A stretch of 64,000 bases of DNA from Metaruminococcus_A sp003150405 (GCA_902489745.1 CABUBB010000005.1:96723-160722), one strand, 5' to 3'; shown: positions 50,991 to 60,319, counted from the first letter of the stretch. Notes: generated by a model not told the origin, from the letters alone. A program made the numbers and translations.

Positions 50991-52349
50991 ATGAATTTGT
51001 CCGATACGGAATATAACTCCATTGAAACATTATGCGAACGCTTTAAGGAATATAACTCCATTGACCCTAGTTACTATAAAAAGTACGATATTAAGCGCGG
51101 CCTGCGCAACGCAGACGGCACCGGCGTTGTGGCAGGGCTTACCAAAATCTGCAATGTCCATGGCTATGTCCTAAACGAACATGAGCGCGAGCCCATTGAC
51201 GGCAAGCTTATTTACCGTGGAATTGATATTGAAGACCTTATTGCTGGTTTTACCAAGGGCGGACGTTATGGGTTTGAAGAAACCATTTACCTGCTGCTGT
51301 TTGGGGTTCTTCCCAATAAAGTTGAGCTGGAGGACTTCACAGCCATCCTCAGCTTTTACCGTGAACTGCCGGAAGGATTCGCCGAGGATATGATTTTTAA
51401 GGCTCCGTCCCGCAACATCATGAACAAAATGGCCCGCTCGGTGCTAGCGCTGTATTCCTACGACGACAACGCGGAAGACAACTCCCTAGTCGCAGAGATG
51501 AACAAAGCCATCAAACTCATTGCGCGGATTCCGACCATTATGGTCAACGCTTACCAGGTCAAGCGCCGCCATTATGACCATGAAAGCATGTACTTCCACC
51601 CTTCCAATCTGGAAGAGGGCTTTGCACAGAGCATTCTCTCCTCCCTGCGGATGGACCGCGCCTATACCGAAGAGGAAGCACGGCTGCTCGACCTCTGTCT
51701 GGTACTCCATGCCGAGCACGGCGGCGGCAACAACTCCACCTTTACCTGCCGTTCCCTCACCTCAACGGGAACCGACGCTTATTCTGCTTATGCGGGGGCC
51801 ATCAGTGCCCTCAAGGGGCCGCGTCATGGTGGCGCCAACATCAAAGTGGCAGAAATGCTAGAATGTTTTAAAAACAACATCCAAAACGTACATGACGAAG
51901 CTGAAATTGCCTCTTTTATTGAAAAGGTCATCGACCGGGAAGCGGGCGACGGTAGCGGTCTCATTTATGGAATGGGCCATGCCGTCTATACAAAGTCTGA
52001 CCCGCGCGCCGTCATTCTAAAGCAGCGTGCCGAGTCTATGGCCGCCGGAACTGAATTTGAGGACGATCTTTGCCTGCTGGAGACAATCGAAAAACTTACC
52101 CCGGCCATTTTTGAGCGTAAAAAAGGCGCTTCAAAGGTCATCAGCGCCAATGTCGATATGTACTCCGGCCTTGTATACCGCATGCTGGGCATTCCATCCG
52201 ACCTGTTCACCCCGCTCTTTGCAGTTTCCCGAATGGCGGGATGGGCTGCCCATAGGATGGAAGAGCTCATGAACGGAAACCGTATTGTCCGTCCGGCCTA
52301 TAAAGCCATTGTGCAGAAACAAAATTATGTTGAACTGGAAAGCAGATGA
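50991..52349 (+). CDS. gltA: Citrate synthase
   Basis: Si-type citrate synthase, 452 residues, condensing oxaloacetate and acetyl-CoA. Active-site blocks are HAEHGGGNNST and GPRHGGAN (the two catalytic histidines) and SANVDMYSG (the catalytic Asp). KLIYRGIDIEDLI is typical of the N-terminal region. GGGGAGG precedes the ATG. The membrane protein gene downstream overlaps its stop (ATGA). No aconitase or isocitrate dehydrogenase gene is nearby, so the role is probably biosynthetic (glutamate), which is inference. Confidence 0.95.
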   Translation: MNLSDTEYNSIETLCERFKEYNSIDPSYYKKYDIKRGLRNADGTGVVAGLTKICNVHGYVLNEHEREPIDGKLIYRGIDIEDLIAGFTKGGRYGFEETIYLLLFGVLPNKVELEDFTAILSFYRELPEGFAEDMIFKAPSRNIMNKMARSVLALYSYDDNAEDNSLVAEMNKAIKLIARIPTIMVNAYQVKRRHYDHESMYFHPSNLEEGFAQSILSSLRMDRAYTEEEARLLDLCLVLHAEHGGGNNSTFTCRSLTSTGTDAYSAYAGAISALKGPRHGGANIKVAEMLECFKNNIQNVHDEAEIASFIEKVIDREAGDGSGLIYGMGHAVYTKSDPRAVILKQRAESMAAGTEFEDDLCLLETIEKLTPAIFERKKGASKVISANVDMYSGLVYRMLGIPSDLFTPLFAVSRMAGWAAHRMEELMNGNRIVRPAYKAIVQKQNYVELESR

Positions 52350-53182
52350 TATCCATGAAGCCGTTTGCATCTGTGCTGCAGGTTCTGCTTGGTGTTGTGC
52401 TGGCACTTGCCGTCCCTCTTGGGGTTTTATTCCGCACCATGCAGCTGCTCTACGCCATTGACTATTCCACCGGTTTTTATAAAGAGTGGCATTTTTCACT
52501 TCCTGCGCTGGATGTTACGCTGGCAGTCGCAGCAGTGCTGGTGCTTCTCTCTGCCGTTTTTCTGCGCAAAATGGATCTTTCAGTACCGCACACCAAAGCG
52601 TTTGGCATCTCGCTTTTTTCTTTTTTGTGTGCGGTTGGCATTGCGCTTCAACTGGTGCTGCAAATCGTTCAGGCCAAAGAGTGGAGCATTCTGTTTCTCC
52701 TTTCGTTTTTGCTTTCGGCAATCAGTGCAGGCTGTTTTGTGGCGTTGGGGATTGAAACCAGGCAGCATGCTGCATCTTCTCCGGCGTTTCTGTTCCGCAA
52801 TATTGTACTGACTCTTTGGTGCTGCGTAGAAATATTAATGGTCTTTTTTGACCATTCAACCGAGTCCAACACCTCAGAATATGTTTTTATCATTCTGTTT
52901 TTATATTTTGCCACCCTGTTCTTTGTAAAATATGGAAAGCTCGCCTTCTACAGCGGCCCTACCAATGCCTGCTCTTTCAGTTTGCTTGTCTCTTCTTCTT
53001 TGATGGGGTTGTTTGGCTGTATTCTTTCCATTCCAAATTTCTTCGTTGCACTCAACGGCGCCGGTTCTTTGCTGGAGCTTTCTCCTTTCTCCTGTATCGC
53101 CCTGCCTTTAGGAGCCTATGGTTTGGTCTTTTTCTATTCCAACTGTTTTCACTCTGCATTTAAGAAAGGCCTGCGGGTCTAA
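52346..53182 (+). CDS. Polytopic membrane protein of unknown function
   Basis: The 278-residue product has about seven or eight hydrophobic helices (roughly residues 8-28, 50-68, 80-105, 108-130, 150-168, 175-192, 205-225, 240-262) joined by short loops, with few charges. No transporter or enzyme motif is visible. The ATG overlaps the citrate synthase stop (ATGA), so it is co-translated; an ATG three codons in is the alternative. A terminator closes the two-gene unit. The link with citrate synthase may be only transcriptional. Confidence 0.75.
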   Translation: MISMKPFASVLQVLLGVVLALAVPLGVLFRTMQLLYAIDYSTGFYKEWHFSLPALDVTLAVAAVLVLLSAVFLRKMDLSVPHTKAFGISLFSFLCAVGIALQLVLQIVQAKEWSILFLLSFLLSAISAGCFVALGIETRQHAASSPAFLFRNIVLTLWCCVEILMVFFDHSTESNTSEYVFIILFLYFATLFFVKYGKLAFYSGPTNACSFSLLVSSSLMGLFGCILSIPNFFVALNGAGSLLELSPFSCIALPLGAYGLVFFYSNCFHSAFKKGLRV

Positions 53183-53199
53183 ATATTTTCAATAAATCC

Positions 53200-53233
53200 A
53201 AACGCCCGGCTGTTTTTTACAGCCGGGCGTTTA
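53200..53233 (+). terminator. Terminator after the citrate synthase operon
   Basis: AAACGCCCGGCTGT pairs with AGCCGGGCGTTT around a T-rich loop. Confidence 0.85.
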
Positions 53234-53255
53234 AAACCGGAAAGGGGTCTTTTCA

Positions 53256-53873
53256 ATGAGAATTCTTACAGCCGCTGAAATGCGCCAGGCAGAGGCGCGC
53301 GCCGTGCAAAACGGAACAAGCTATGAACAGCTCATGGAAAACGCAGGAGTTCAAGCGGCTCAGCAGCTTACCCGCACACACGCTGGGGCGCCGCGTATCC
53401 TGTTTTTGTGCGGGAAAGGAAATAACGGCGGGGACGCCCTTGTCATGGCCCGTTTGCTCACCCTAAAAGGGTGGGCGGTATCGGTTTCCTTGCTTTGTGG
53501 GGAACAGCTTTCGGAGCTCGCTGTCCTCAACCGCAGCCGCCTGCCGGAGCAGGTTCGGATTCTCCCGCCGGACGACAGTCTGTACGGTGAAATCGCCCGG
53601 GCGGATCTTCTGGTGGACGCGGTCTTTGGCATCGGGTTCCACGGCGAACTTCCGGAGCCGGTGCGCATTGTTTTCCGAGAAGCCAATGCGTCCAATGCAG
53701 AACGCATCGCGCTTGATCTTCCCAGTGGAATCAACAGCGATACCGGCGAACAAAGCACCGATTCCTTCCGCGCTGACCAGACCTTTACCTTCGGCGCCTA
53801 CAAACCCGCCCTGCTGCTGGATTCCTGCCAACCCTTCTGTGGCGAAATCATCTGTCTGGATATCGGACTGTAA
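53256..53873 (+). CDS. nnrE: NAD(P)H-hydrate epimerase (stand-alone YjeF_N domain)
   Basis: The enzyme epimerises the damaged cofactors R- and S-NAD(P)HX for repair by the dehydratase NnrD. The 205 residues contain the whole YjeF_N domain: LTAAEMRQAE at the N-terminus, LCGKGNNGGDALVMARLL, LLVDAVFGIGFHG and ALDLPSGINSDTG. The C-terminal YjeF_C dehydratase half, usually fused or next door, is absent here. AAAGGGG precedes the ATG. The 288 bp after it (53874-54161) hold no gene, only the terminator of the next minus-strand gene. Confidence 0.9.
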   Translation: MRILTAAEMRQAEARAVQNGTSYEQLMENAGVQAAQQLTRTHAGAPRILFLCGKGNNGGDALVMARLLTLKGWAVSVSLLCGEQLSELAVLNRSRLPEQVRILPPDDSLYGEIARADLLVDAVFGIGFHGELPEPVRIVFREANASNAERIALDLPSGINSDTGEQSTDSFRADQTFTFGAYKPALLLDSCQPFCGEIICLDIGL

Positions 53874-54122
53874 AGCGGCAGATTCTTATTCACAAGAGAC
53901 CACGCGACGTCTCGTACAATCGAGCATTCATCATTACTCTGTTCCAAGCTGACACCGTCTTTTCAAGGAGCACCGTTCGGCGTCCCAAAACGTTTCGTTC
54001 AATGCTCAATCGTCATGTACCGCCACAGCAAAACGAACATATACACCGACTGCAAAGATGGTTGCTGTGTGACCACGCCTTGTGTCACTGTGTTGGGACA
54101 CAGTAGATTTCCGGCATTGGCC

Positions 54123-54157
54123 AAACAGACGCCAGATCCATAATCCGGCGTCTGTTT
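54123..54157 (-). terminator. Stem-loop after the tmcAL locus
   Basis: AAACAGACGCC pairs perfectly with GGCGTCTGTTT across a 13-nt loop, directly beyond the stop codon of the minus-strand frame. Confidence 0.75.
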
Positions 54158-54161
54158 TGCA

Positions 54162-55350
54162 TTATAGAAAGATAGCCTTCTGTGTATAATCCTGTCCATA
54201 CGGCAAAACCTTCGGTACGCCAAGCGCCCAAAACTCTGCAGCATAACGTTCGATCGCCGCAATCCGTCCGCTGTATGGCGCCAGCTTGGCAAAACTGGTT
54301 CCATACGGCAAAGCGGAGGTCTGTTTCATTCGGGCAGCGACTTCCCGTCCACGCTGGTTCATACCGAGAATCCGCAGGTAAGCAGGCTGTAGCTTCATAT
54401 CCTCTTGAACCACGCCAAGCGCCGCGTACAGTGCTATCCGGCGCAGGCGTGCGTGCGCGTACCGCTTGGTCTTGGCAAAGGCATAAAACTCCTCCAAGCT
54501 TGTAGCGGAGCGCGCCGCACGCATAAGCCGCTCGCCAAGCCCTTCGGACACATCTGGCAGGCGGTTAAAATCCGAAATTCCCATAGTTCGAAGCCGGTAC
54601 AAAATTCCGCGTTCTAGTGTTTCCAACCGGCAGGGGGCACGGCCAATTTCCAATTCACGCCGGTAAACTGCCCACGCGGAGGAGGGCAAATACGGCGCCG
54701 CCTGAACGGGTCCCGGGCCGGTCAGCATCCCACGGAGGGCCGACGCGCTGGCAAATTGCCCGGAGGGCTTTCTCCCATCATGGGCGCTTCCCTGCCGCCC
54801 CGTTGTCAGCGGCTGAATGGACGAATTCCTGCGTAGCAGTGCCTTCAAATACTCCACGCCGAGGATGTTGTTGGGCTCTATAAGTGCGGCGGCAACCTCC
54901 GGGCCCGCCAGCCGCTCCACCGCCTTCTGGCGTGCAGCCGCATAGGGGATTCCCACTTTCAGCTCCTGCCGAATGAATCCGTTCACCGCTTCATCGGTGC
55001 AGGCTTGCGCCGCTTTCCACAGGCGGCGCAAGCCGCCCGCATTCACTGCCGAATCCCAGCCAGTCAATACAGCCGGTTCCTTCTAACAGGCCTACCGCCG
55101 CGTCGGCAAACATCTCGGCGGAGCAGGCCGCGAACAGCGAGGGAAGCTCCAACACCAGGTCAACTCCATTGCGGAGCGCCGCCTCTGCCCGCGACCATTT
55201 AGAGAAAAGCGCAGGCTCTCCCCGCTGAACCAAATGACCGCTCATAACTGCCACAACATGGGTGGCTCCTTGTTCCCGCAGCCAAGACGCCAGCCAAGCG
55301 TGTCCGTTGTGATATGGGTTGTATTCTGCTACAATACCAGCTATTTTCAC
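54162..55350 (-). pseudogene. tmcAL: tmcAL (tRNA-Met cytidine acetate ligase) split by a frameshift
   Basis: TmcAL makes N4-acetylcytidine at the wobble position of elongator tRNA-Met. The first frame starts at GTG 55350 (GAGG upstream) with KIAGIVAEYNPYHNGHAW (the nucleotidyltransferase HxGH site), SGHLVQRGEPALFSKW and CIDWLGFGSECG, then runs off after about 118 residues. The family continues in another frame with LRRLWKAAQACT at about 55030 and goes on normally to 54162. The switch lies in the GC-rich patch near 55025-55050 and equals one extra base. Both parts keep family residues, so the lesion is recent, a sequencing error, or recoding. Confidence 0.85.
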
Positions 55351-55503
55351 ACTTTTTTCCTCATTTACGCCCAAATGGCTTGAATTTTATCCCTATTTGT
55401 AATAATATAATTGATGTGTTGTCTCTGTCAAGGAGGTTTTCTCTTACGGCTGTTCCGCCGGCGGCAGGCAGACAGAAAATATCGTACAAAGGAGTCAGGA
55501 TAC

Positions 55504-56712
55504 ATGAAGGTATTGGTAATCAACGCAGGCAGTTCCTCCCTCAAATACCAGCTCATTGATATGACCGACGAGTCGGTTCTCGCAAAAGGGAGCTGTGAGC
55601 GCATTGGTATTGACGGCGGCGTATTCAAGCAAAAAACCAGCAAAGGCGAATACAAATTCAACGCTGACATCCCGAACCACAGCGCAGCCATTAAATTGGT
55701 GGTCGATGCACTGACCAGCAAAGAGCATGGCGTCATTGCGTCCATGTCTGAAATTGCTGCGGTTGGGCACCGCGTACTGCACGGCGGCGAGAAGTTTTCC
55801 GCTTCGGTGCTCATCGACGAAAAGGTCATTGAGGCCATTGAAGAATGCTGTGAGCTTGGGCCGCTCCATAATCCGCACAACCTGACCGGCATCCGCGCTT
55901 GTGAATCTCTGATGCCGAATGTCCCGCAGATTGCGGTGTTTGACACTGGTTTCCACCAGACCATGCCGCCGAAAGCCTACATGTTTGGCGTGCCTTACCG
56001 TTATTATGAGAAATATCGTCTGCGCAAATACGGCTTCCATGGCACTTCTCACCGCTTTGTCAGCAAAAAGCTAGGTGAGCTCAACGGCTGGGATATTTCT
56101 ACCAAAAAAATTGTCACCTGCCACCTTGGCAACGGTTCCTCCATTGCGGCGGTAGACGGCGGCAAATGTGTAGACACCACCATGGGCTTTACCCCGTTGG
56201 ACGGCCTTATCATGGGTACCCGCTCCGGCGCCGTCGACCCGTCGGTTGTCCTCTACATCATGAAACATGAAAATCTCTCCCCGGACGAGATGAATGAAAT
56301 CCTTAACAAAAAATCCGGCTTCCTTGGCATGTCCGACGGCGTCACCAGTGACTCCCGCGACCTGATCGCCGCAGCCGAAGGCGGAAACAAAAAGGCGGAG
56401 GTCGCCATCCGCACCTTCCGTTACCAGATCAAACGCTACATTGGCGCTTATGCCGCTGCAATGGGCGGTCTGGATGCTATCATCTTTACCGGCGGCATCG
56501 GCGAAAATTCTGACGAGCTTCGTGAAGAATGCTGTGAAGGGCTTGAATTTCTCGGCGTTAAGCTCGACCTTGCCAAAAACACCGAGCTTAACCGCCATCA
56601 GGGCAAGATTTCTACGCCGGACTCCAAAGTTGAGGTTTGGATTGTCCCAACCAATGAGGAACTCCTCATTGCACGTGACACCCTTGAAATCGTCAACGGC
56701 CTGAAAAAATAA
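55504..56712 (+). CDS. ackA: Acetate kinase
   Basis: AckA interconverts acetyl phosphate plus ADP with acetate plus ATP, the ATP-yielding end of fermentation. The 402 residues start MKVLVINAGSSSLKYQL. GHRVLHGGEKF, KYGFHGTSHRFVS, HLGNGSSIAAVDGG, MGFTPLDGLIMGTRSGAVDP and FTGGIGENS are all present. AAAGGAG precedes the ATG. The usual partner pta is not adjacent. A TATAAT at 55406-55411 may be its -10, with a poor -35. Confidence 0.96.
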   Translation: MKVLVINAGSSSLKYQLIDMTDESVLAKGSCERIGIDGGVFKQKTSKGEYKFNADIPNHSAAIKLVVDALTSKEHGVIASMSEIAAVGHRVLHGGEKFSASVLIDEKVIEAIEECCELGPLHNPHNLTGIRACESLMPNVPQIAVFDTGFHQTMPPKAYMFGVPYRYYEKYRLRKYGFHGTSHRFVSKKLGELNGWDISTKKIVTCHLGNGSSIAAVDGGKCVDTTMGFTPLDGLIMGTRSGAVDPSVVLYIMKHENLSPDEMNEILNKKSGFLGMSDGVTSDSRDLIAAAEGGNKKAEVAIRTFRYQIKRYIGAYAAAMGGLDAIIFTGGIGENSDELREECCEGLEFLGVKLDLAKNTELNRHQGKISTPDSKVEVWIVPTNEELLIARDTLEIVNGLKK

Positions 56713-56724
56713 CTTTATTGCGGC

Positions 56725-56760
56725 AAAAGAACCGCAGTCCGAATGGACTGCGGTTCTTTT
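56725..56760. terminator. Bidirectional terminator between ackA and the GH42 gene
   Basis: AAAAGAACCGCAGTCC pairs perfectly with GGACTGCGGTTCTTTT around a 4-nt loop. Confidence 0.92.
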
Positions 56761-56824
56761 TATTGTTATCTTTGCAAGCATATTCCAAATCGTTCCATCT
56801 GGATACAACATTGCCCGCTTTTCG

Positions 56825-58810
56825 TTAAAACGTTTTGGTATACACCTGGAACCCAAACGGCGCAAGAGTGTTGGTCTGGCCGTCAAAATAGCTCATCCAA
56901 TCCGCTGGGCAGTCAAAGGCCTTTTCTTCTCCGGTATGGTTCAGAACAAAGATATATTCTTTTTCATCGCTGCGGCGCGCCATCACTTCCACGCCCTCGA
57001 CTGCTTTACAAAGGCTGGAGACACCTGCCTTTTGCACCAGTTCTTGAGCCAAACGATCCATCAATTCCACGCCGGGCTCATTGCCCACATAATACGCAAG
57101 CCCATCCCCGTAAGCGTTGACTGTGACCGCCGGAGAACCCGCATAAAATTCAGAAGCGCATACAGCAAGAGGGGCCGCGCCTTTCAGCGTGATGATATCG
57201 CTCCACTTTTCAGCGGTAAAAACATCATTGCCCCAACGCACCTTCAAATCGGTTCCCCACAGACAGTCGTAATCCAGAACTTCAAGGCCGACCAGCTCGC
57301 TCAGGGCACCGGGCAGCTCGCGGTCGCTCATGCAGATGTTGCTACGATCCTTAACACCGGTGCGCATGGTGAGCAACAGATGTCCGCCGGCCTTGACATA
57401 AGCTTTGTATTTCTCCTCCAGCGCCGGATCCATCAGGTACTGAAGCGGCGCAATCAGCAGCTTGTAACGGCTGAAATCCGACTGGTCACTCACAAAATCC
57501 ACTGGGATGTTTTGTTTATAAAAAGCACCGTAATATTTTACGACCTGCTCAACATAATCAAGCTTAGGATGATGCGGCTGAATTTGCAGAGCGTATTCCT
57601 GGTCATAGGAGAAGACAATGCCGACCTCTGGCCGGGGTTTTACCCCCTGGATTTCGGCCATAAGCGGGCGTACCTTGTGGATAAAATCTTTTAATTCCTC
57701 ATACCGCCGGCCTGGATTGCCGCTGTGCGGCAGGATGCCATGCCAATACTGCTCGGTGCCAACGGTGCAGACACGCCAACGGAAATAAACAACGGTATCC
57801 GCACCATGCGCAACCGACTGCATGGTCCACATGGAAAGCTGGCCCGGGTTCGGAGCACGGCCCATGGTCTCCCAGCCGGTAATGCCCGACTGCTGCTCCA
57901 TAATCCAGAAATTCTGTTCCTTGGTGCCGCGCACAAAGTCGAGCGACGCCGCCAGCTTTTCGTTGGGCTGATGGGGCGGGTTCGCAAAATAACCGCCAGG
58001 GTACTGGTCATGGCTTACAAAATCCAGTGGCTTTGCCAGGTCAAAATAGCTCACCTTATCTGCAAAGCCCATAAAATTGTGGGTAATAAACTGCCGCTCG
58101 GGGCAAATGCTGCGGAGAATATCAATCTGGAACTGCTGGAACTCCACAATCAAGTCGGAACAAAAGCGTTTCCAATCCAGCATAGCGGATGGATTGTGTC
58201 CCGCAACGGTAATTTTCGGCGGATTCACCTGCTCAAAGGCGCTATACCCCTGGCTCCAGAAGCCGGTACCCCAAGCGGCGTTGAGCGCCTCTACCGTCTG
58301 GTACCTAGCTTGCAGCCATTCGCGGAAGCGAGCGGCGCAGGAAGGGCAGTAGCAGAGATCACCGTGGCTGTTGCCAAGCTCGTTGTCGATCTGCCAGCCA
58401 ATGACATTCGGGTTATCCTTAAATCGGTTCGCCATTTCGGTGACAAAGCGTTTGATGTGTACACGGTAGTTCTGGTTGGACTGGCAGTCGTGGTGCCGTC
58501 CGCCGAAAAAGTGCTGAACCCCTTTCGAATCAATCGGCTGGATTTCCGGGCTGCGTTCAATAATCCACGCCGGCGGCGCTGCGGTGGGGGTGCCCAAAAC
58601 TGCTTGAATGCCGTGCTCTGCCAGCAGCGCGACCGCTTCCTCAAGCCATTCAAAATGGAATTCTCCCTCCTGTGGCTCCATCTTCTCCCAGGAGAATTCC
58701 GCCATGCGGACAACGTCAATTCCCATTTTCTCCATCAAGGCGGCGTCAGTTTCCCAGCGCTCACGGGGCCAATGTTCCGGATAATAGTCCACTCCAAAGT
58801 AAACTGCCAT
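56825..58810 (-). CDS. GH42 beta-galactosidase
   Basis: A cytoplasmic glycosidase of 661 residues. The TIM-barrel domain (about 1-390) carries acid/base Glu144 (WQIDNELGNS) and nucleophile Glu305 (FWIMEQQSG). Cysteines 109, 153, 155 and 158 form the structural zinc site typical of GH42. The trimerisation domain (about 395-595) and a C-terminal beta domain follow. No signal peptide is present. Likely substrates are galacto-oligosaccharides from plant galactans or arabinogalactan, which fits the two GH51 genes in the window. AGGAGG precedes the ATG. Confidence 0.95.
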   Translation of the reverse strand: MAVYFGVDYYPEHWPRERWETDAALMEKMGIDVVRMAEFSWEKMEPQEGEFHFEWLEEAVALLAEHGIQAVLGTPTAAPPAWIIERSPEIQPIDSKGVQHFFGGRHHDCQSNQNYRVHIKRFVTEMANRFKDNPNVIGWQIDNELGNSHGDLCYCPSCAARFREWLQARYQTVEALNAAWGTGFWSQGYSAFEQVNPPKITVAGHNPSAMLDWKRFCSDLIVEFQQFQIDILRSICPERQFITHNFMGFADKVSYFDLAKPLDFVSHDQYPGGYFANPPHQPNEKLAASLDFVRGTKEQNFWIMEQQSGITGWETMGRAPNPGQLSMWTMQSVAHGADTVVYFRWRVCTVGTEQYWHGILPHSGNPGRRYEELKDFIHKVRPLMAEIQGVKPRPEVGIVFSYDQEYALQIQPHHPKLDYVEQVVKYYGAFYKQNIPVDFVSDQSDFSRYKLLIAPLQYLMDPALEEKYKAYVKAGGHLLLTMRTGVKDRSNICMSDRELPGALSELVGLEVLDYDCLWGTDLKVRWGNDVFTAEKWSDIITLKGAAPLAVCASEFYAGSPAVTVNAYGDGLAYYVGNEPGVELMDRLAQELVQKAGVSSLCKAVEGVEVMARRSDEKEYIFVLNHTGEEKAFDCPADWMSYFDGQTNTLAPFGFQVYTKTF

Positions 58811-58911
58811 GTGTACTTCCTCCTGAATTGTTTCTTACTTGCTGCGTTGAAAATTTACCTGTGTTTTCCAGTTAGCACCCATACAAAAAGGACGGATGAT
58901 GATTTGAGGCT

Positions 58912-58920
58912 ATTATACCA
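58912..58920 (-). promoter_or_regulatory. Extended -10 promoter of the GH42 gene
   Basis: TGGTATAAT on the minus strand, about 100 nt before the start codon. A perfect 10-bp palindrome GCAGGCCTGC lies just upstream at about 58931-58940 and could be an operator. Confidence 0.6.
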
Positions 58921-58949
58921 CATACAGGCCGCAGGCCTGCACCTTAAAT

Positions 58950-59031
58950 GAAAAACGGTTCCCGTTTTTCCTAAGTGATACAATGTTCCCTCAGGACTCG
59001 GAAATCTTCGATTTCCGCCCAGTCCGTGAGG
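58950..59031 (-). ncRNA. Candidate small RNA or attenuated leader upstream of the GH42 gene
   Basis: A TGGTATAAT promoter ends just before this segment on the minus strand. The predicted RNA starts with a long interrupted stem (58989-59031: CCTCACGGACT...AGTCCTGAGG with an inner perfect GGAAATC-GAA-GATTTCC). It ends with the terminator-like hairpin AAAAACGG-GAA-CCGTTTTT (58951-58969). That makes a self-contained unit of about 80 nt. It could be an sRNA or a conditionally terminated long leader of the GH42 gene. I do not recognise the family. Confidence 0.45.
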
Positions 59032-59033
59032 TT

Positions 59034-59042
59034 ATTATACCA
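59034..59042 (-). promoter_or_regulatory. Second extended -10 promoter
   Basis: TGGTATAAT on the minus strand, within a repeat of the downstream promoter (GAGGYTATTATACCA on the plus strand occurs at both). It would start the candidate small RNA at about 59028. Confidence 0.55.
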
Positions 59043-59125
59043 TCTTTCTCCCATTGGGCAAAGAGGTACACAAAAAATTTTCCCTAGCTGCCCCACCGCG
59101 CTTAAATCACCATAGACTTCGAGGA

Positions 59126-59179
59126 GAAGCAATCAAAATAAGGGCCGGCAAATCTGCCGGCCCTTATTTTGATTGCTTC
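59126..59179. terminator. Long perfect inverted repeat, bidirectional terminator
   Basis: Arms of 25 bp pair perfectly around a 4-nt loop. The core GGGCCGGCA/TGCCGGCCC is followed by TTATTTT. It lies 24 bp after the stop of the DUF6125-like gene on the minus strand. Confidence 0.88.
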
Positions 59180-59202
59180 CATATTCATAGTGGATACCGT
59201 GC

Positions 59203-59727
59203 CTATTTTAAATCCACCAAGGTAAACCGCCACGAACAGCAGCAGGAGGGATCTCGAACGTCCGGATAACAGCTCAGACATTCACAGGCGATGCGATTGT
59301 CAATGACCTTCGCAAACCCTGCATATTCTATGAGCCCCACCGGCTTGCATGGGTGGTAATCCATTTGTTTACGCGCCCGCGCTGTCTGAACTCTGCATTC
59401 CATTGTACGGTAGGTTAAGGTGTTTCCTTCCAGCAAAATCTCGTCCCGGTTGATGTTCGCATAAAACCGGTACTTCAGGGCTTTTGCAAGCCCCTCCAGC
59501 CCGGCCCGCTCCGGAAGATCTAAAAACGCCTTGATTCTCCGCGCTTCGGTCACAGTGTAGGTCTTCCAAGCCTCAGCATCGTGAAACATTGCTTCCTCCA
59601 TGCCGTACTTGCGCTCGACAGACTGGAACCAGACTCCATCCAGCGCCAGCCAATTTTTGGAGTAAAGCTGAATTAATTGGATTAACTCCTCCTTACTCAG
59701 CGCATTCAACTGTTCCCGATTTGGCAT
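59203..59727 (-). CDS. DUF6125-like cysteine-rich protein
   Basis: A 174-residue soluble protein. The N-terminal half is helical with LDGVWFQSVERKYGMEEA (about 29-46). The C-terminal half has MECRVQTARARKQMDYHPCKP and a cluster of cysteines (CECLSCYPD, CCC) ending in WRFTL, which suggests metal or Fe-S binding. The pattern matches clostridial DUF6125-type proteins as I remember them; the biochemical role is unknown. Single-gene unit with its own terminator. Confidence 0.75.
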   Translation of the reverse strand: MPNREQLNALSKEELIQLIQLYSKNWLALDGVWFQSVERKYGMEEAMFHDAEAWKTYTVTEARRIKAFLDLPERAGLEGLAKALKYRFYANINRDEILLEGNTLTYRTMECRVQTARARKQMDYHPCKPVGLIEYAGFAKVIDNRIACECLSCYPDVRDPSCCCSWRFTLVDLK

Positions 59728-59814
59728 CTGCTCACCGCCTGTAATAAAAATCCGCCGCCTTTTTAAAATAGGCCAAACGACGGTATTTCAAAAAAGGAAG
59801 GCCAAAGGCCGGTT

Positions 59815-60300
59815 TTACTCCATAAAGGATTCCATGCGGTCCTGAATCTTTTTGTTGTAGTTGATGACCTGATGATCATATTCCTCGTTCATATAGCAGG
59901 AATGCAGCATAAAATCCGCCGTGGCCTTGTTGTTGGCAATGGGGATGTCATACACCACCGCAATGCGAAGCAGCGCACGGACATCCGGATCATGCGGCTG
60001 AGCCTCCAGCGGATCCCAGAAAAAGATGACCATATCAATGGCACCCTCCACAATTTTGGCGCCGACCTGCTGGTCGCCGCCAAGCGGGCCGCTATTGTAT
60101 GCGCGCACCGGAAGTTCCGTTTCCTCGGCAATCAAACGCGCCGTCGTCCCTGTTCCGCACAAAAAGTGCTTCTTCAGCTCGCCACTGTTCTCCTTGGCCC
60201 ACTCCACCAGTTCTTTCTTTTTGCTGTCGTGCGCAATGAGCGCAATGCGTTTCTGCCTGCCGATGGTCAGGGTCAGGTAATCGTCCGTTAACATAGACAT
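59815..60300 (-). CDS. mgsA: Methylglyoxal synthase
   Basis: MgsA converts dihydroxyacetone phosphate to methylglyoxal and phosphate, a bypass relieving phosphate limitation. The 161 residues contain IALIAHDSKK, FLCGTGTTA (phosphate binding), SGPLGGDQQVGA with the catalytic aspartates, and FFWDPLEAQPHDPDV. The ATG at 60300 follows AGGAGG; a longer upstream frame lies inside trmB and is not real. It follows trmB by 19 bp, so it is the last gene of the HD-trmB-mgsA unit. Confidence 0.95.
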   Translation of the reverse strand: MSMLTDDYLTLTIGRQKRIALIAHDSKKKELVEWAKENSGELKKHFLCGTGTTARLIAEETELPVRAYNSGPLGGDQQVGAKIVEGAIDMVIFFWDPLEAQPHDPDVRALLRIAVVYDIPIANNKATADFMLHSCYMNEEYDHQVINYNKKIQDRMESFME

Positions 60301-60319
60301 ATCCGTTTCCTCCTGCTTT

